Positions 17,384-25,457 of a stretch of 64,000 nucleotides of DNA are shown here, one piece after another. The translations under genes and the position numbers were made by a program. This DNA is from Sedimenticola hydrogenitrophicus (GTDB lineage: Bacteria; Pseudomonadota; Gammaproteobacteria; Chromatiales; Chromatiaceae). Numbering within the stretch: position 1 is the first letter of the stretch; each line of letters opens with the position of its first letter. The notes under the pieces were generated by a model that worked only from the letters and a program-made list of their open reading frames with translations, was not told the origin of the DNA and made no database searches. Where the stretch lies: assembly GCF_029017505.1 (NCBI RefSeq), contig NZ_JAQGEI010000012.1, forward strand, positions 1 through 64,000, read 5' to 3'.

Positions 17384-18013
17384 TTAGCAAGTGTCGCCTT
17401 CCTCAATTATTGAAAAGATTCCGGTATAGGAAAATGTCTTCCCAAACAGGGGATGGATGATGTTGAAGTCGATGAAGAACTCGGTTTCCGAGAGTCCTTT
17501 TTCAATGATCTCCGCATCGCCCAATATCAACCAGTTGGGGATGGGGATGGCGGCAGCGCCGATCTTCCATACATAGCCGATGCTGCGGAAGATCAGCGCG
17601 CCATCCTCCACCGACATACGCATGCGTATGCCCATGCCGAATTTCACAAATACAATGATCTCATCATGCCGGCTATGTTCCATGCGTGACTGGAAGATGA
17701 CCGGTGACCGGTCGGGGAACTGCAGGGTGCGGTGCCAGAACATCGCCCGCTGATCCTGGGCGGTGGTCCAGTTCCTGACCTCGGTCGGGATATTCCTGCC
17801 CTTGTAGGGCACCAGGGCGCCGAACAACCTGCCGGGCAGGAGAAAAAGCTTGGCGATAGTCGAGTGGTAGACCTCGCTCATGTTGCCCCGGATCACCATC
17901 CGGGAAGACTCCCCGGGTGTAATGGCATAGTGCCGTTGCACAATTTCATGGAGGTTTTCCCATTGTGCACCCAGTGCGCGGCGGATGACCGGTAACGCTG
18001 TCGTGGATGACAT
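17384..18013 (-). CDS. DUF4166-family protein
   Basis: 209 aa, soluble. ALGAQWENLHEIVQRHYAI at the N-terminus, then LFLLPGRLFGALVPYKGRNIPTEV, and later W.RTLQFPDR.P..F.SRM, match what I recall of DUF4166. This domain is often found beside or fused to SDR and DoxX-like proteins. GGGAGA precedes the ATG. It is the third gene of the predicted GbsR-controlled operon. Biochemical function is unknown; the neighbours suggest lipid or quinone-like hydrophobic substrates, but that is only inference. Confidence 0.7.
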   Translation of the reverse strand: MSSTTALPVIRRALGAQWENLHEIVQRHYAITPGESSRMVIRGNMSEVYHSTIAKLFLLPGRLFGALVPYKGRNIPTEVRNWTTAQDQRAMFWHRTLQFPDRSPVIFQSRMEHSRHDEIIVFVKFGMGIRMRMSVEDGALIFRSIGYVWKIGAAAIPIPNWLILGDAEIIEKGLSETEFFIDFNIIHPLFGKTFSYTGIFSIIEEGDTC

Positions 18014-18023
18014 TATAATCTCC

Positions 18024-18500
18024 CTAAAATGAGATGGCCGGTTTGAAAACCATGAGAAAATAGACGCCGATCATGGCGCTGAACGCGGGGATGCCGAGCC
18101 AGAACCAGATGTGGGCATAGCGTTGATAACGCGAGTCCATGGCGCTGTTTTGTGTCAGGGCCGCGTGGGCCAGATCGCGCATGCGGATCTGCAGCCAGAC
18201 CACCGGCAGCCAGCAGGCACCGGCCAGGCAGTAGAGAAAAAGGGTGAGCAGTACCCAGCCCTGGTCAAGCGGTATGCCCAGCAGATGGACCAGCCAGAGC
18301 CCGGTGATCGGCTGAATAATAATGGTGGGGGTGGTGAATGCCCAGTCGGCGATCACCACCATGCGGTTAGTGTGCGCCATGGTCGCCAGGTTGCCCTGGC
18401 GATCGGCACACCATTTGTAGAAGGCACTCCCCAGGCCCGTGCCGAACAGGAGGGTCGCGCTCAGGATATGGATCCATTTGATCAGGGCATACTCAATCAT
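18024..18500 (-). CDS. DUF2269-family integral membrane protein
   Basis: 158 aa, four membrane helices. KWIHILSATLLFGTGLGSAFYKW at the N-terminus and the TTPTIIIQPITGLWL segment are characteristic of DUF2269. The start overlaps the end of the SDR/DoxX gene by 8 bp, and the next gene follows after 10 bp, so it is the middle gene of a tight operon. Histidines in the first two helices (H11, H43) are common in this family and may bind heme or metal, but this has not been shown here. Confidence 0.78.
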   Translation of the reverse strand: MIEYALIKWIHILSATLLFGTGLGSAFYKWCADRQGNLATMAHTNRMVVIADWAFTTPTIIIQPITGLWLVHLLGIPLDQGWVLLTLFLYCLAGACWLPVVWLQIRMRDLAHAALTQNSAMDSRYQRYAHIWFWLGIPAFSAMIGVYFLMVFKPAISF

Positions 18501-19782
18501 GGTTTTTCTCCAGGATCATCATTACCAGGATGGTGGCGATAAGGGGGACATTCTTGCTGACCGGACCGAATGGGTGCAGCCACTGCTCGGGTTGGGTGGC
18601 GGTGATGATCGCCGAATAGATCAGGATCAGCAGGATCTGCGCGTAACCCAGCAGGGATACTCTGTAGCGTGCCAGCACGGCGATACCCAGCAGGATATCC
18701 GTAGTGGCGGCGCCATAGAGCATGATGGGTGCAAGCATCCCGCTGATATGCGCCCGCTCCAGCAGGGCGTAGCTGTATTCGAGCGGTATCACCCAGGCGG
18801 AGATCACCCCGGTAAACAGCCACACGAAAGCGATGCTGAAGCGGATCAGTGGCGGCAGGAAGTAGAGACCGGCATACCAGCGGTCCGCAGTTTGCGCGGG
18901 GGTTTCCGCGAGGGCGTCCGCCAGGGATATCGGGGTGTGATTGAATGCCGCCTGATACTCCCCGACATCGCCGGTATTTCCCCGCTGCAGCATGGTGATG
19001 GCCTCCGGAGTCAACGGGGTGGCACCCATGAAGCCGCCCCAGCGTGCCAGCTGCAGCGCCATCCGGTAGGGGAGCGACACAAAGCGCCGCCTGCCCCTGC
19101 CCAGCCAGGCGCCCAGTTGCTCGTACAGGGTCTTCATGGTCACGGGTGCGGGGCCAACCAGGGCGATGCGCCTGTTGCGCGGCCCGGTCGGCCGGATACA
19201 CTCCATGACCGCCCGGATGAGGTCGCTGATATGAATCGGCTGAATCGGCTGATCCCCCTGCTCGATTAACGGGATCACGGGCAGACAGGCCAGCGCCTTG
19301 AACAGTCCCATGCTTTTGGCGCCCGGGCCGTAGACAATGGAGGGCTGCAGGATCAGCCAGTCGGGTTGCAGTGAGGTGAGCAGATCATCGGCCGCCTTTT
19401 TGCTCAGGTGATAGTGGCTGAAGGCCGAGTCGTCGGCCCCCAGTGCGGAGATCTGGATGATTTTTTTTACCTGTGCCGCCGCGGATGCCTTGAACAGGGC
19501 GATGGGTGCCTGGGTGTGTATGGCATCAAAACGGTTCTTTCCTTGTTCCCTGATAATGCCCACGGCATTGATCACGACATCGACGCCGGTAACCCTGGGT
19601 GCCCAGTCGGCGCTGCGGTGATCGGTCTGGAAATTCCCCGGGATGGCGGTAATCCCCGGCCAGTGCTGCTCCGCCGCGGCAGGATTTCGTACACAGACCG
19701 TCACTTCATGGCCGGCCTGCAGCAGTGCCCGGGTAAGATGGCTGCCGATAAAGCCTGTCGCTCCGGTGATCAAGATCTTCAT
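18493..19782 (-). CDS. SDR (NmrA/epimerase-like) domain fused to a DoxX-like membrane domain
   Basis: 429 aa. Residues 1 to about 300 are an atypical/extended SDR with the Rossmann motif GATGFIGSHL and the segments VINAVGI and YHLSKKAADD, binding NAD(P). After a short linker, residues about 310-429 form four hydrophobic helices resembling DoxX-like quinone-associated proteins. Such SDR-DoxX fusions occur beside DUF2269 and DUF4166. First gene of the operon; a palindrome identical in core to the one before the GbsR gene lies 64-89 bp upstream of its start. Confidence 0.82.
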   Translation of the reverse strand: MKILITGATGFIGSHLTRALLQAGHEVTVCVRNPAAAEQHWPGITAIPGNFQTDHRSADWAPRVTGVDVVINAVGIIREQGKNRFDAIHTQAPIALFKASAAAQVKKIIQISALGADDSAFSHYHLSKKAADDLLTSLQPDWLILQPSIVYGPGAKSMGLFKALACLPVIPLIEQGDQPIQPIHISDLIRAVMECIRPTGPRNRRIALVGPAPVTMKTLYEQLGAWLGRGRRRFVSLPYRMALQLARWGGFMGATPLTPEAITMLQRGNTGDVGEYQAAFNHTPISLADALAETPAQTADRWYAGLYFLPPLIRFSIAFVWLFTGVISAWVIPLEYSYALLERAHISGMLAPIMLYGAATTDILLGIAVLARYRVSLLGYAQILLILIYSAIITATQPEQWLHPFGPVSKNVPLIATILVMMILEKNHD

Positions 19783-19845
19783 CCTGTTTGACCTCGCTGT
19801 CTGCTGCGTCGTCGGGTGATTTGATGCAGCGTGTTTATGAGTTCA

Positions 19846-19871
19846 ATTATTTCTGTAAAGACAGAAATAAT
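19846..19871. promoter_or_regulatory. Palindromic operator before the SDR operon
   Basis: ATTATTTCTGT (19846-19856), a 4-nt spacer, then ACAGAAATAAT (19861-19871): a perfect 11-bp inverted repeat. The TTCTGT-N4-ACAGAA core is the same as at 20427-20450 in front of the GbsR/MarR gene. It is probably the regulator's binding site for repressing the operon. Confidence 0.75.
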
Positions 19872-19887
19872 CAGATAAAAAAACCCG

Positions 19888-20412
19888 CTACTTGCCCAGA
19901 AAACCCTGCACCCTGGCGCCCAGCCGGATCAGTTTCAGCAGGGTTGTTTTAGGCAGCCCCTTGATCTGCCGGTGCCAGTTGTCCAGGGTCTCCATAAAGC
20001 GCAGTACCTCCTGGATGCGCGCCTTGACCTCGGCGGGCGTCTCCTTGTCCTGCTCGCTGTCCAATACACATTCACGCAATACCGACATGGTGGGATCAAG
20101 TTCGCGCTGCTTACGCCCCTCCATGATGGTGTAGAACAGATCCCAGGGATCCTTCATGGTCTCGAAATGGTCGCGACGGTCCCCCAGCAGGTGGACCACC
20201 TTGACCAGCCTCCAGGACTGGAGTTCTTTGATGCTGGTACTGACATTGGAGCGCGCCACGCCCAGCGTTTCCGTAATCTCTTCGGCATTCATGGGATTTG
20301 TGGCGAGATAGAGCAAGGCATGGATCTGTGCAACTGTACGGTTTACCCCCCACCGGGTTCCCATCTCTCCCCAATGCAGAATGTATTTTTCCATAACCGG
20401 GCTAAGTTTCAT
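19888..20412 (-). CDS. GbsR/MarR-family transcriptional regulator
   Basis: 174 aa. MEKYILHWGEMGTRWGVNRTVAQIHALLYLA, a winged HTH with MNAEEITETLGVARSNVSTSIKELQSW and RRDHFE, then a helical C-terminal dimerisation segment. This is the GbsR subfamily of MarR regulators (as in betaine/choline control in Bacillus), widely found as a repressor of small membrane-protein operons. AAGGA lies 8 bp before the ATG. It is transcribed towards the SDR operon but separated from it by an operator, so both units are probably under its control. Confidence 0.88.
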   Translation of the reverse strand: MKLSPVMEKYILHWGEMGTRWGVNRTVAQIHALLYLATNPMNAEEITETLGVARSNVSTSIKELQSWRLVKVVHLLGDRRDHFETMKDPWDLFYTIMEGRKQRELDPTMSVLRECVLDSEQDKETPAEVKARIQEVLRFMETLDNWHRQIKGLPKTTLLKLIRLGARVQGFLGK

Positions 20413-20426
20413 TATTTTTCCTTCAG

Positions 20427-20450
20427 TAATTTCTGTTATTACAGAAATTA
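20427..20450. promoter_or_regulatory. Palindromic operator before the GbsR/MarR gene
   Basis: TAATTTCTGT (20427-20436), spacer TATT, then ACAGAAATTA (20441-20450): a perfect 10-bp inverted repeat, 15 bp upstream of the regulator's start codon. It shares the TTTCTGT-N4-ACAGAAA core with the site at 19846-19871, implying autoregulation. Confidence 0.78.
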
Positions 20451-20737
20451 GTAAAATATTGGGTCCCTGTCAAGCCTTGCATGGCAGGGTGGCTTGTTGG
20501 TGACTGATGCCCTGACCTGCGAGAACTTCGGCCGGCCACCAGGGGATTGAGCGGTACACTCCGGGGCTGCAACGGGATCGATATCCACAGGCGGTGCGGG
20601 GTTAGAACTTCCCTTCTGTTTTGCATCTAATAGAGTAAGATGGAATCATTCAGAGACGGAAGCATAAGACTCGGCATTTCTGTTCCGGATCGGTGAGTGC
20701 GGTGTCAGGAGCGCACCGTTTGCAAGGAGATGCAAGC

Positions 20738-21613
20738 ATGCCCATGAATCTGCTGTTAGTCGGGAGCCGTTCGGTTCAGACCTCTGCGTCGCTGGCGGCA
20801 CTGCTGGCTCAGGAGACGCCCCCTGATGCACTGTTTGTGGACGGCCCGGACAACAACCCTGGCAGGGCAGGTGGGTTGCCGCCGCTGATCACGCCAGAGG
20901 ATAGCGCCGGGGTACTGGAGTTGGCCGCCGCCAACGGCATTGCGGCGATCAGTGGGCCACCGCGGCGCCTGAAACAGGCTGTCCAGACCTACCGGCCGGA
21001 ACAGGTACTGGTCTCCTGTTATCCGCACCGTATCTCTCTGGCGCTGCTGGAGAGCGTGCCGCTTGGCTGGCTGAACATCCACCCCTCGCTGTTGCCGGAT
21101 TACCGTGGCGTTAACCCCATCTTCTGGCAGTTGCGCGATGGCCACGCCTTTATCGGGGTGACCCTGCATCGGATGAACAGGGAGTTCGACCTGGGGCCGA
21201 TTATCGATCAATGCACCTTCGGGCTGGCCGATTTTCCGGACTTCACGGAGATCAGCCGGCGGGTGGGGCGCTGCGGGGTGCAGCTGTTTATCGGCTATCG
21301 AGACAATTACCGAAAGGGCTGGGTCGATAACGAGTCGGTCCAGGACGCACTCGCGGGCAGCCGCCAGGGCCGGCCCCGACCGCAGGACTTCGCTGTCGAT
21401 CCCGCCTGGTCGGCGCGCAGGCTGGTGCGCTTTGTGAAGGGTGTGCGGAACCTGGGCCCCCCCTATCTGGAGACTCCCACCGGTCGGGACCTGATTCAGG
21501 AAGCCTCGGTGGCCGCCAGCGGGCGGCTGGCGATGCCGCTGCCGGGAGAGCGGCTGATTCACTGCTATGATGGTAGTGTGGTGCTGGGCGTTATCAGTGA
21601 GGAGCGGTGGTGA
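20738..21613 (+). CDS. Formyltransferase-domain protein (methionyl-tRNA formyltransferase superfamily)
   Basis: 291 aa. The formyltransferase fold is recognisable from LGWLNIHPSLLPDYRGVNPIFWQL and GVTLHRMNREFDLGPII. The catalytic Asn-His-Asp triad is N113, H115 and D151, all present. The N-terminal Rossmann half is divergent, and the C-terminal part (YLETPTGRDLIQEASV...) resembles the OB-like tail of Fmt. AAGGAG lies 8 bp before the ATG at 20738. It overlaps the radical-SAM gene by 4 bp, so this is not the housekeeping fmt. It probably transfers a formyl group from 10-formyl-THF to an amine on an unknown substrate. Confidence 0.8.
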   Translation: MPMNLLLVGSRSVQTSASLAALLAQETPPDALFVDGPDNNPGRAGGLPPLITPEDSAGVLELAAANGIAAISGPPRRLKQAVQTYRPEQVLVSCYPHRISLALLESVPLGWLNIHPSLLPDYRGVNPIFWQLRDGHAFIGVTLHRMNREFDLGPIIDQCTFGLADFPDFTEISRRVGRCGVQLFIGYRDNYRKGWVDNESVQDALAGSRQGRPRPQDFAVDPAWSARRLVRFVKGVRNLGPPYLETPTGRDLIQEASVAASGRLAMPLPGERLIHCYDGSVVLGVISEERW

Positions 21614-22674
21614 GTCGACAGATCAAGATAGCGGTGGACAACTATCAGCTGGTGGAAACCTCCCTGCAGGAACGGTTGCCCGGCGGGGTGGTACGTTGCG
21701 GACTGTGTGCCTGGCGTTGCAAGGTGGGGCACGGACAGCGTGGTTTCTGCCAGGCCCACGTCAACCGCAACGGCACCCTCTACAACCTCTCCTACGGCAT
21801 CCTCTCCGCGATCGACGTAAATCCCATCGAGGCCAAGCCGGTGCGCCATTACCGGCCGGGAACCCGGGTCCTCTCGGTGGGCAGCTACGGCTGCAGTTTT
21901 CGTTGTGGCGGCTGCCACAACCTGGAGATCTCCTGGGGTGTGACCGCCCTGGATGAGCTGGCCCGGGGCGCCTCGACCGAGGCCTTCATCACACCCGAGG
22001 AGCTGGTGCGTGCGGCCCTGCGCGAGGGGGTTGAGGGGATCGCCTTCACCTACTCCGAGCCAGCTGTGTGGCTGGAGTACATACTGGATGTGGCGCCGCT
22101 GGCGCATCAGGCGGGGCTTTATACCGTGTATGTCAGCAACAGCTTCATCACCGGGGAGGCGTTAACCCGGGTGGCCCCGCATATCGACGTGCTCTGTTCC
22201 GACATCAAGAGCCTGCGGGATGATTTCTATCACGAGATCTGTCCCACCGCGCGGGTCGAGCAGGTGCTCGACAGCATCCGGATGGCCCAGGAACTGGGGA
22301 TTCACGTGGAGACCCGGACCAACGTGATCCCGGGCAAAAATGATGATCCGGATGAGCTCTACCGTATCGCCTGCTGGGTGCGCGATAACCTGGGGGAAGA
22401 GAGTCCCTGGCACATCACCCGCTTCTTCCCCGCCTACAAATTGTCCCATATTCCCCAGACCCCGGTCGAAACCCTGTGGCAGGCGCATGCCGGGGCGAAA
22501 CGGGCGGGGCTGGGCAACGTCTATGTCTATGCGGATACCGGCTGTGACTGTGCCAGGGAGAATAAGCCCCTGCAGGCCTATTTCCCCGATAAATCCCTGC
22601 AGTTGAACGCGGTTAAAAAGTGTAGCGCCTCCTGTTGTGGAGAGGAGGGGGTGCTGTTGAAGAAGTATGAGTAG
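21610..22674 (+). CDS. Radical SAM enzyme, AmmeMemoRadiSam-type activase-like
   Basis: 354 aa. The SAM-binding cluster motif CxxxCxxC is at C95, C99 and C102 (CSFRCGGC). An N-terminal cysteine set C30-x2-C33-x3-C37-x9-C47 (VRCGLCAWRCKVG...GFC) is typical of the radical-SAM member of the AmmeMemoRadiSam system, as is NPIEAKPVRHYRPGT. The C-terminus adds CDC and CSASCC, so extra clusters or metal sites are likely. The start is a GTG overlapping the formyltransferase stop (GTGA), with GAGGAG 5 bp before it. No AmmeMemo partner gene is nearby. The reaction is unknown. Confidence 0.85.
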   Translation: MSRQIKIAVDNYQLVETSLQERLPGGVVRCGLCAWRCKVGHGQRGFCQAHVNRNGTLYNLSYGILSAIDVNPIEAKPVRHYRPGTRVLSVGSYGCSFRCGGCHNLEISWGVTALDELARGASTEAFITPEELVRAALREGVEGIAFTYSEPAVWLEYILDVAPLAHQAGLYTVYVSNSFITGEALTRVAPHIDVLCSDIKSLRDDFYHEICPTARVEQVLDSIRMAQELGIHVETRTNVIPGKNDDPDELYRIACWVRDNLGEESPWHITRFFPAYKLSHIPQTPVETLWQAHAGAKRAGLGNVYVYADTGCDCARENKPLQAYFPDKSLQLNAVKKCSASCCGEEGVLLKKYE

Positions 22675-22690
22675 CCTTTTTTACAGAGCC

Positions 22691-22875
22691 GAATGGCACT
22701 TACTTAAGCCAAGAACCACCGTCATCCCGGCGAAGGCCGGAGGAGTGGTGCAGGGATGCACCGTTTACGGACCTAAGGATGGCATCCAGACTGCTTAATG
22801 GCGGCGGTATTCCTGGATTCCGGCCTGCGCCGGAATGACGAAAATCCTGCAATTCGCCTTAAGTAAGTGCCATTC
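22691..22875. mobile_element. MITE-like repeat element, family A, copy 2
   Basis: 185 bp bounded by a perfect 18-bp terminal inverted repeat: GAATGGCACTTACTTAAG (22691-22708) and its complement (22858-22875). Inside are a block beginning ACCGTCATCCCGGC and GGATTCCGGCCTGCGCCGG, a REP-like core seen again at 61.6-61.9 kb. TTTACAGAGCC occurs immediately on both sides (22680-22690 and 22876-22886) and once more beyond, either as an 11-bp target duplication or because the element entered a short tandem repeat. It codes for nothing; a copy in the opposite orientation lies at 14347-14633. Confidence 0.8.
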
Positions 22876-22921
22876 TTTACAGAGCCTATTTTACAGAGCC
22901 TAATTTACAGAGTAAGCGACG

Positions 22922-23206
22922 ATGAAACGCATGGTTGATTGTGTGGTGCTCAAGCGCAAGGCCGAGGGACTGGACAAGCCGCCTCATCCGGGTGAGCTGG
23001 GCAAACGGATCTATGAGAATGTCTCCAGGGAGGGGTGGAAGCAGTGGCTTGAGCGCCTGGTGATGATCATCAATGAGAACGGCTTGAGTACCGCCGATCC
23101 GAACAACCTGTCACTGATCGAGAAACATATGCTCGGTTTTCTGTTCGGCGAGGGCGATTACGGTCAGGTCCCCGCCGGCTACCGCGCCGGCGGCGGCAAG
23201 AAGTAG
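22922..23206 (+). CDS. yggX: Fe(2+)-trafficking protein YggX
   Basis: 94 aa. KRMVDCVVLKRKAEGLDKPPHPGELGKRIYENVSREGW and MIINENGLSTADPNN match YggX, the small protein that protects Fe-S clusters from oxidation and is proposed to shuttle Fe(II). The conserved N-terminal cysteine (C7) is present. Usually the gene sits beside mutY; here it stands alone after the repeat element and is convergent with an ATP-grasp/A-type carrier pair. The C-terminal tail (GYRAGGGKK) is longer and more Gly-rich than usual. Confidence 0.92.
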   Translation: MKRMVDCVVLKRKAEGLDKPPHPGELGKRIYENVSREGWKQWLERLVMIINENGLSTADPNNLSLIEKHMLGFLFGEGDYGQVPAGYRAGGGKK

Positions 23207-23218
23207 CCCCTCTCGCAT

Positions 23219-24451
23219 TCAGCGGTTCAACAGGGGATCGATGGTGATCTCCAGCACAGCGTGGGCGTCGCGCAGGGCCTGTTCCGCCGCCTCTGGGGTG
23301 GCGGCCGCGCTGTAGATGAAACCGAGATAACTGGAGGCTTCCGGCAGGGTCTCGACCACCTGGCCGGGTTCCATGCTGATCCGGATGTCGGTGATGTGGG
23401 GCAATGCACTGATCTCCGGTATGCCGTTGATGCGGCGCAGCACCCCGGCCCGCGGGATGGGGATCATCAGCACGCCCGAGGCCCCCGGCCGCCGTTCCAC
23501 CGGCAACGGGCTGCCCATGGCGGCGGCCAGCACATACTCCTCCAGGGGGCGAGCCAGCACCGCATCCAGGCTGCGGCTGCACTCCCCACCGATGGTGCGG
23601 GAGGCGATCTCCAATATCCACGCCTGATCCCGGTCGATCCTCAGCTCGGCATGCACCGGCCCCTGGTGCAGCCCGTAGACCCGGCAGGCGTCCGCCACCG
23701 TCCGTTCGATGTGCCGCTGAATGGGCCCGGGCAGGCGCGACGGGGTGATGTAATAGGTCTCTTCAAAATAGGGCCCGGTGAGGGGGTCTGGTTTGTCGAA
23801 CAGCGCCAGCGGAGTGAATGTCCCCTGTTGCAGGAAACCCTCCAGGGCCACCTCCCGGCCCGGCAGATAGCGCTCTATCAGCAGGGTCTCGCGCTCGTTG
23901 GCGCTGTTTAACGGCGCAATGATCCGGGCGATGGTCTGACAGGCCCGCAACGCTTCGGCCGGGGTGTCGGCACGGATTACCCCGCGGCTGGCGGAGAGAC
24001 TGATCGGTTTCAGCACCACCGGGTAGGGGAGCCCCCGCAGTTGCGGCGCGATCTCGGCGTTCAGCTCCACCACCCAGTGTGCCGGCACCGGCAGGCCGGC
24101 CTCCAGCAGCTCCCGGCGTGCCAGATCCTTTCTGCGGCTGAGTGTGGCGGAGGCGATTGAGTTGGAGGGGAGACCCAGGGTGGTGGCTATCCGCGCCGCC
24201 AGCTCGACGGTGCTGTCGTCACTCGCCACCACCCCCCGAAAGGGGGTGGTTTCGGATCGGGTGAGAATGGATTCAAGCAGTGCTTCGGGCCGGGCGAAGT
24301 CGCCCTGGATACCCCCGGCCACTTCGCGGGTCAATGAATAACGGCTGTCGGAGACGATGACCAGCGCCACGCCCAGCCGCTCTGCCGCCTTCAGGTAGGG
24401 GGCCAGGCGATAGCTCTGGCCCGGGCTGATCAGCAGCAGCTGCGGCTGCAT
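23219..24451 (-). CDS. ATP-grasp ligase-like protein of unknown substrate
   Basis: About 410 aa. It has the ATP-grasp organisation: an N-terminal Rossmann-like domain (QLLLISPGQSYRLAPYLKAAERLG), a central ATP-binding part with PYPVVLKPISLSASRGVIRA and ERYLPGREVALEGFLQ, and metal ligands in VHAELRID and ILEIASRTIGG. These resemble carboxylate-amine ligases of the PurD/PurK/BL00235 kind. An in-frame GTG lies 6 bp upstream (24457), but the ATG has AGG at the better distance. It follows the A-type carrier by 42 bp and is probably co-transcribed. Product unknown. Confidence 0.78.
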   Translation of the reverse strand: MQPQLLLISPGQSYRLAPYLKAAERLGVALVIVSDSRYSLTREVAGGIQGDFARPEALLESILTRSETTPFRGVVASDDSTVELAARIATTLGLPSNSIASATLSRRKDLARRELLEAGLPVPAHWVVELNAEIAPQLRGLPYPVVLKPISLSASRGVIRADTPAEALRACQTIARIIAPLNSANERETLLIERYLPGREVALEGFLQQGTFTPLALFDKPDPLTGPYFEETYYITPSRLPGPIQRHIERTVADACRVYGLHQGPVHAELRIDRDQAWILEIASRTIGGECSRSLDAVLARPLEEYVLAAAMGSPLPVERRPGASGVLMIPIPRAGVLRRINGIPEISALPHITDIRISMEPGQVVETLPEASSYLGFIYSAAATPEAAEQALRDAHAVLEITIDPLLNR

Positions 24452-24493
24452 CGGCACCTGGAGCTCATCGACACCGGGCGCCGGGCGCCGGGT

Positions 24494-24907
24494 TCAGGCG
24501 CAACCCCCGCCACCACCGCCGGAGGCACCGCAGGCGTTACAGGCGCCGGACCCGCCGATGCTCTGGAACACGTTGCGGAAGACGATACTGCTGTTGAGCC
24601 CCTGGGTCTGGTAATCCACCTCCACGCCCTCCAGGAAACTCAATGCCACCGGGTCGACAAAGATCTTCAGATCGTCCTGCTCGAGGACGCAGTCGATATC
24701 CTGGGGCTGTTCCACGAAGGTCAGGCCGTAACTCATGCCGCCGCAGCCTCCCCCGTAGATGAATATGCGTATGCCGACGATATCCTCTTCATTCTGGATC
24801 AACTGGACCAGTTGTTCCTTTGCCTCGGGGGTCACCCGCACCTGATCGGCGATCTGGTGACTGAAATCTACACCCTCTGGGGATTGCTCCCGCTGAAATA
24901 AACCCAT
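24494..24907 (-). CDS. A-type Fe-S carrier (IscA/ErpA/HesB family) with unusual Cys-rich tail
   Basis: 137 aa. VRVTPEAKEQLVQLIQNEED...GIRIFIYGGGCGGMSYGLTF is the HesB/IscA core, with the first cluster ligand at C55. The usual C-terminal CGC pair is replaced by C123-x2-C126 (CNAC), followed by a glycine run and a last C136. These carriers accept and deliver Fe-S clusters. The tail may change cluster type or partner. A good AGGAGA ribosome site precedes the ATG. It sits within 2 kb of YggX and a radical-SAM enzyme, an iron-sulfur-flavoured neighbourhood. Confidence 0.85.
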   Translation of the reverse strand: MGLFQREQSPEGVDFSHQIADQVRVTPEAKEQLVQLIQNEEDIVGIRIFIYGGGCGGMSYGLTFVEQPQDIDCVLEQDDLKIFVDPVALSFLEGVEVDYQTQGLNSSIVFRNVFQSIGGSGACNACGASGGGGGGCA

Positions 24908-25457
24908 CTCTCATCTCCTGAATGGACACTTATCTAATAGACCATCATCCGTTGTATAGGTTACAAGCTAGCACGAATTCGGCCGCAGACAACCGGACGG
25001 GGAGTGCTGTTTCTGCCCCTTGGCCAGGCGCCGATGCCGCATCGGTGCAGCGTCGGCCACAGGCCCTCCGCCACCCCGGGCGGTTGTTCCCGCTCCTGCC
25101 GGTGCTGACTTCAGCAACCGGCCAAGACGGGTACCCTACCTGTCTGATGAAGAAACGAACCCTTCGAGAACTACGCTGTAGTGTTGGTTATCCGGTGCTA
25201 TATTTGACGGCATGGAGTGATAATTGTTAGTATTCTAAGTTAATTGTTTTGAATGTAATTATTTAAAACAATTATTAATCAATGCGTTAAAGTGCGCATG
25301 GTTATTTTTATTTATTAATTAAATTCAATGACCAGTGTATTTATCTAGTGCAATGTGTCCGGTAATAACCGTAGTCCACTAATCAATTCAGTCGCGTGTC
25401 TATCCAGCGGCAGTTTGGAGAGACGCACAGACACCTCATCCGGAAAGTGATCTTTAT
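24908..25457. other. 550-bp region before proV, AT-rich in its second half
   Basis: From about 25200 to 25400 the sequence drops to strongly AT-rich (many A/T runs), in sharp contrast to its surroundings. This is the expected position of an osmotically controlled proU-type promoter, and AT-rich curved DNA there would fit H-NS-like control. I could not pick a convincing -35/-10 pair by eye. No gene is supported. Confidence 0.5.

Noticed and set aside
24922-25230. 102-codon plus-strand frame before proV
   Set aside because: No ribosome site, no family, and it crosses into the AT-rich promoter region; composition is unlike coding DNA of the window.
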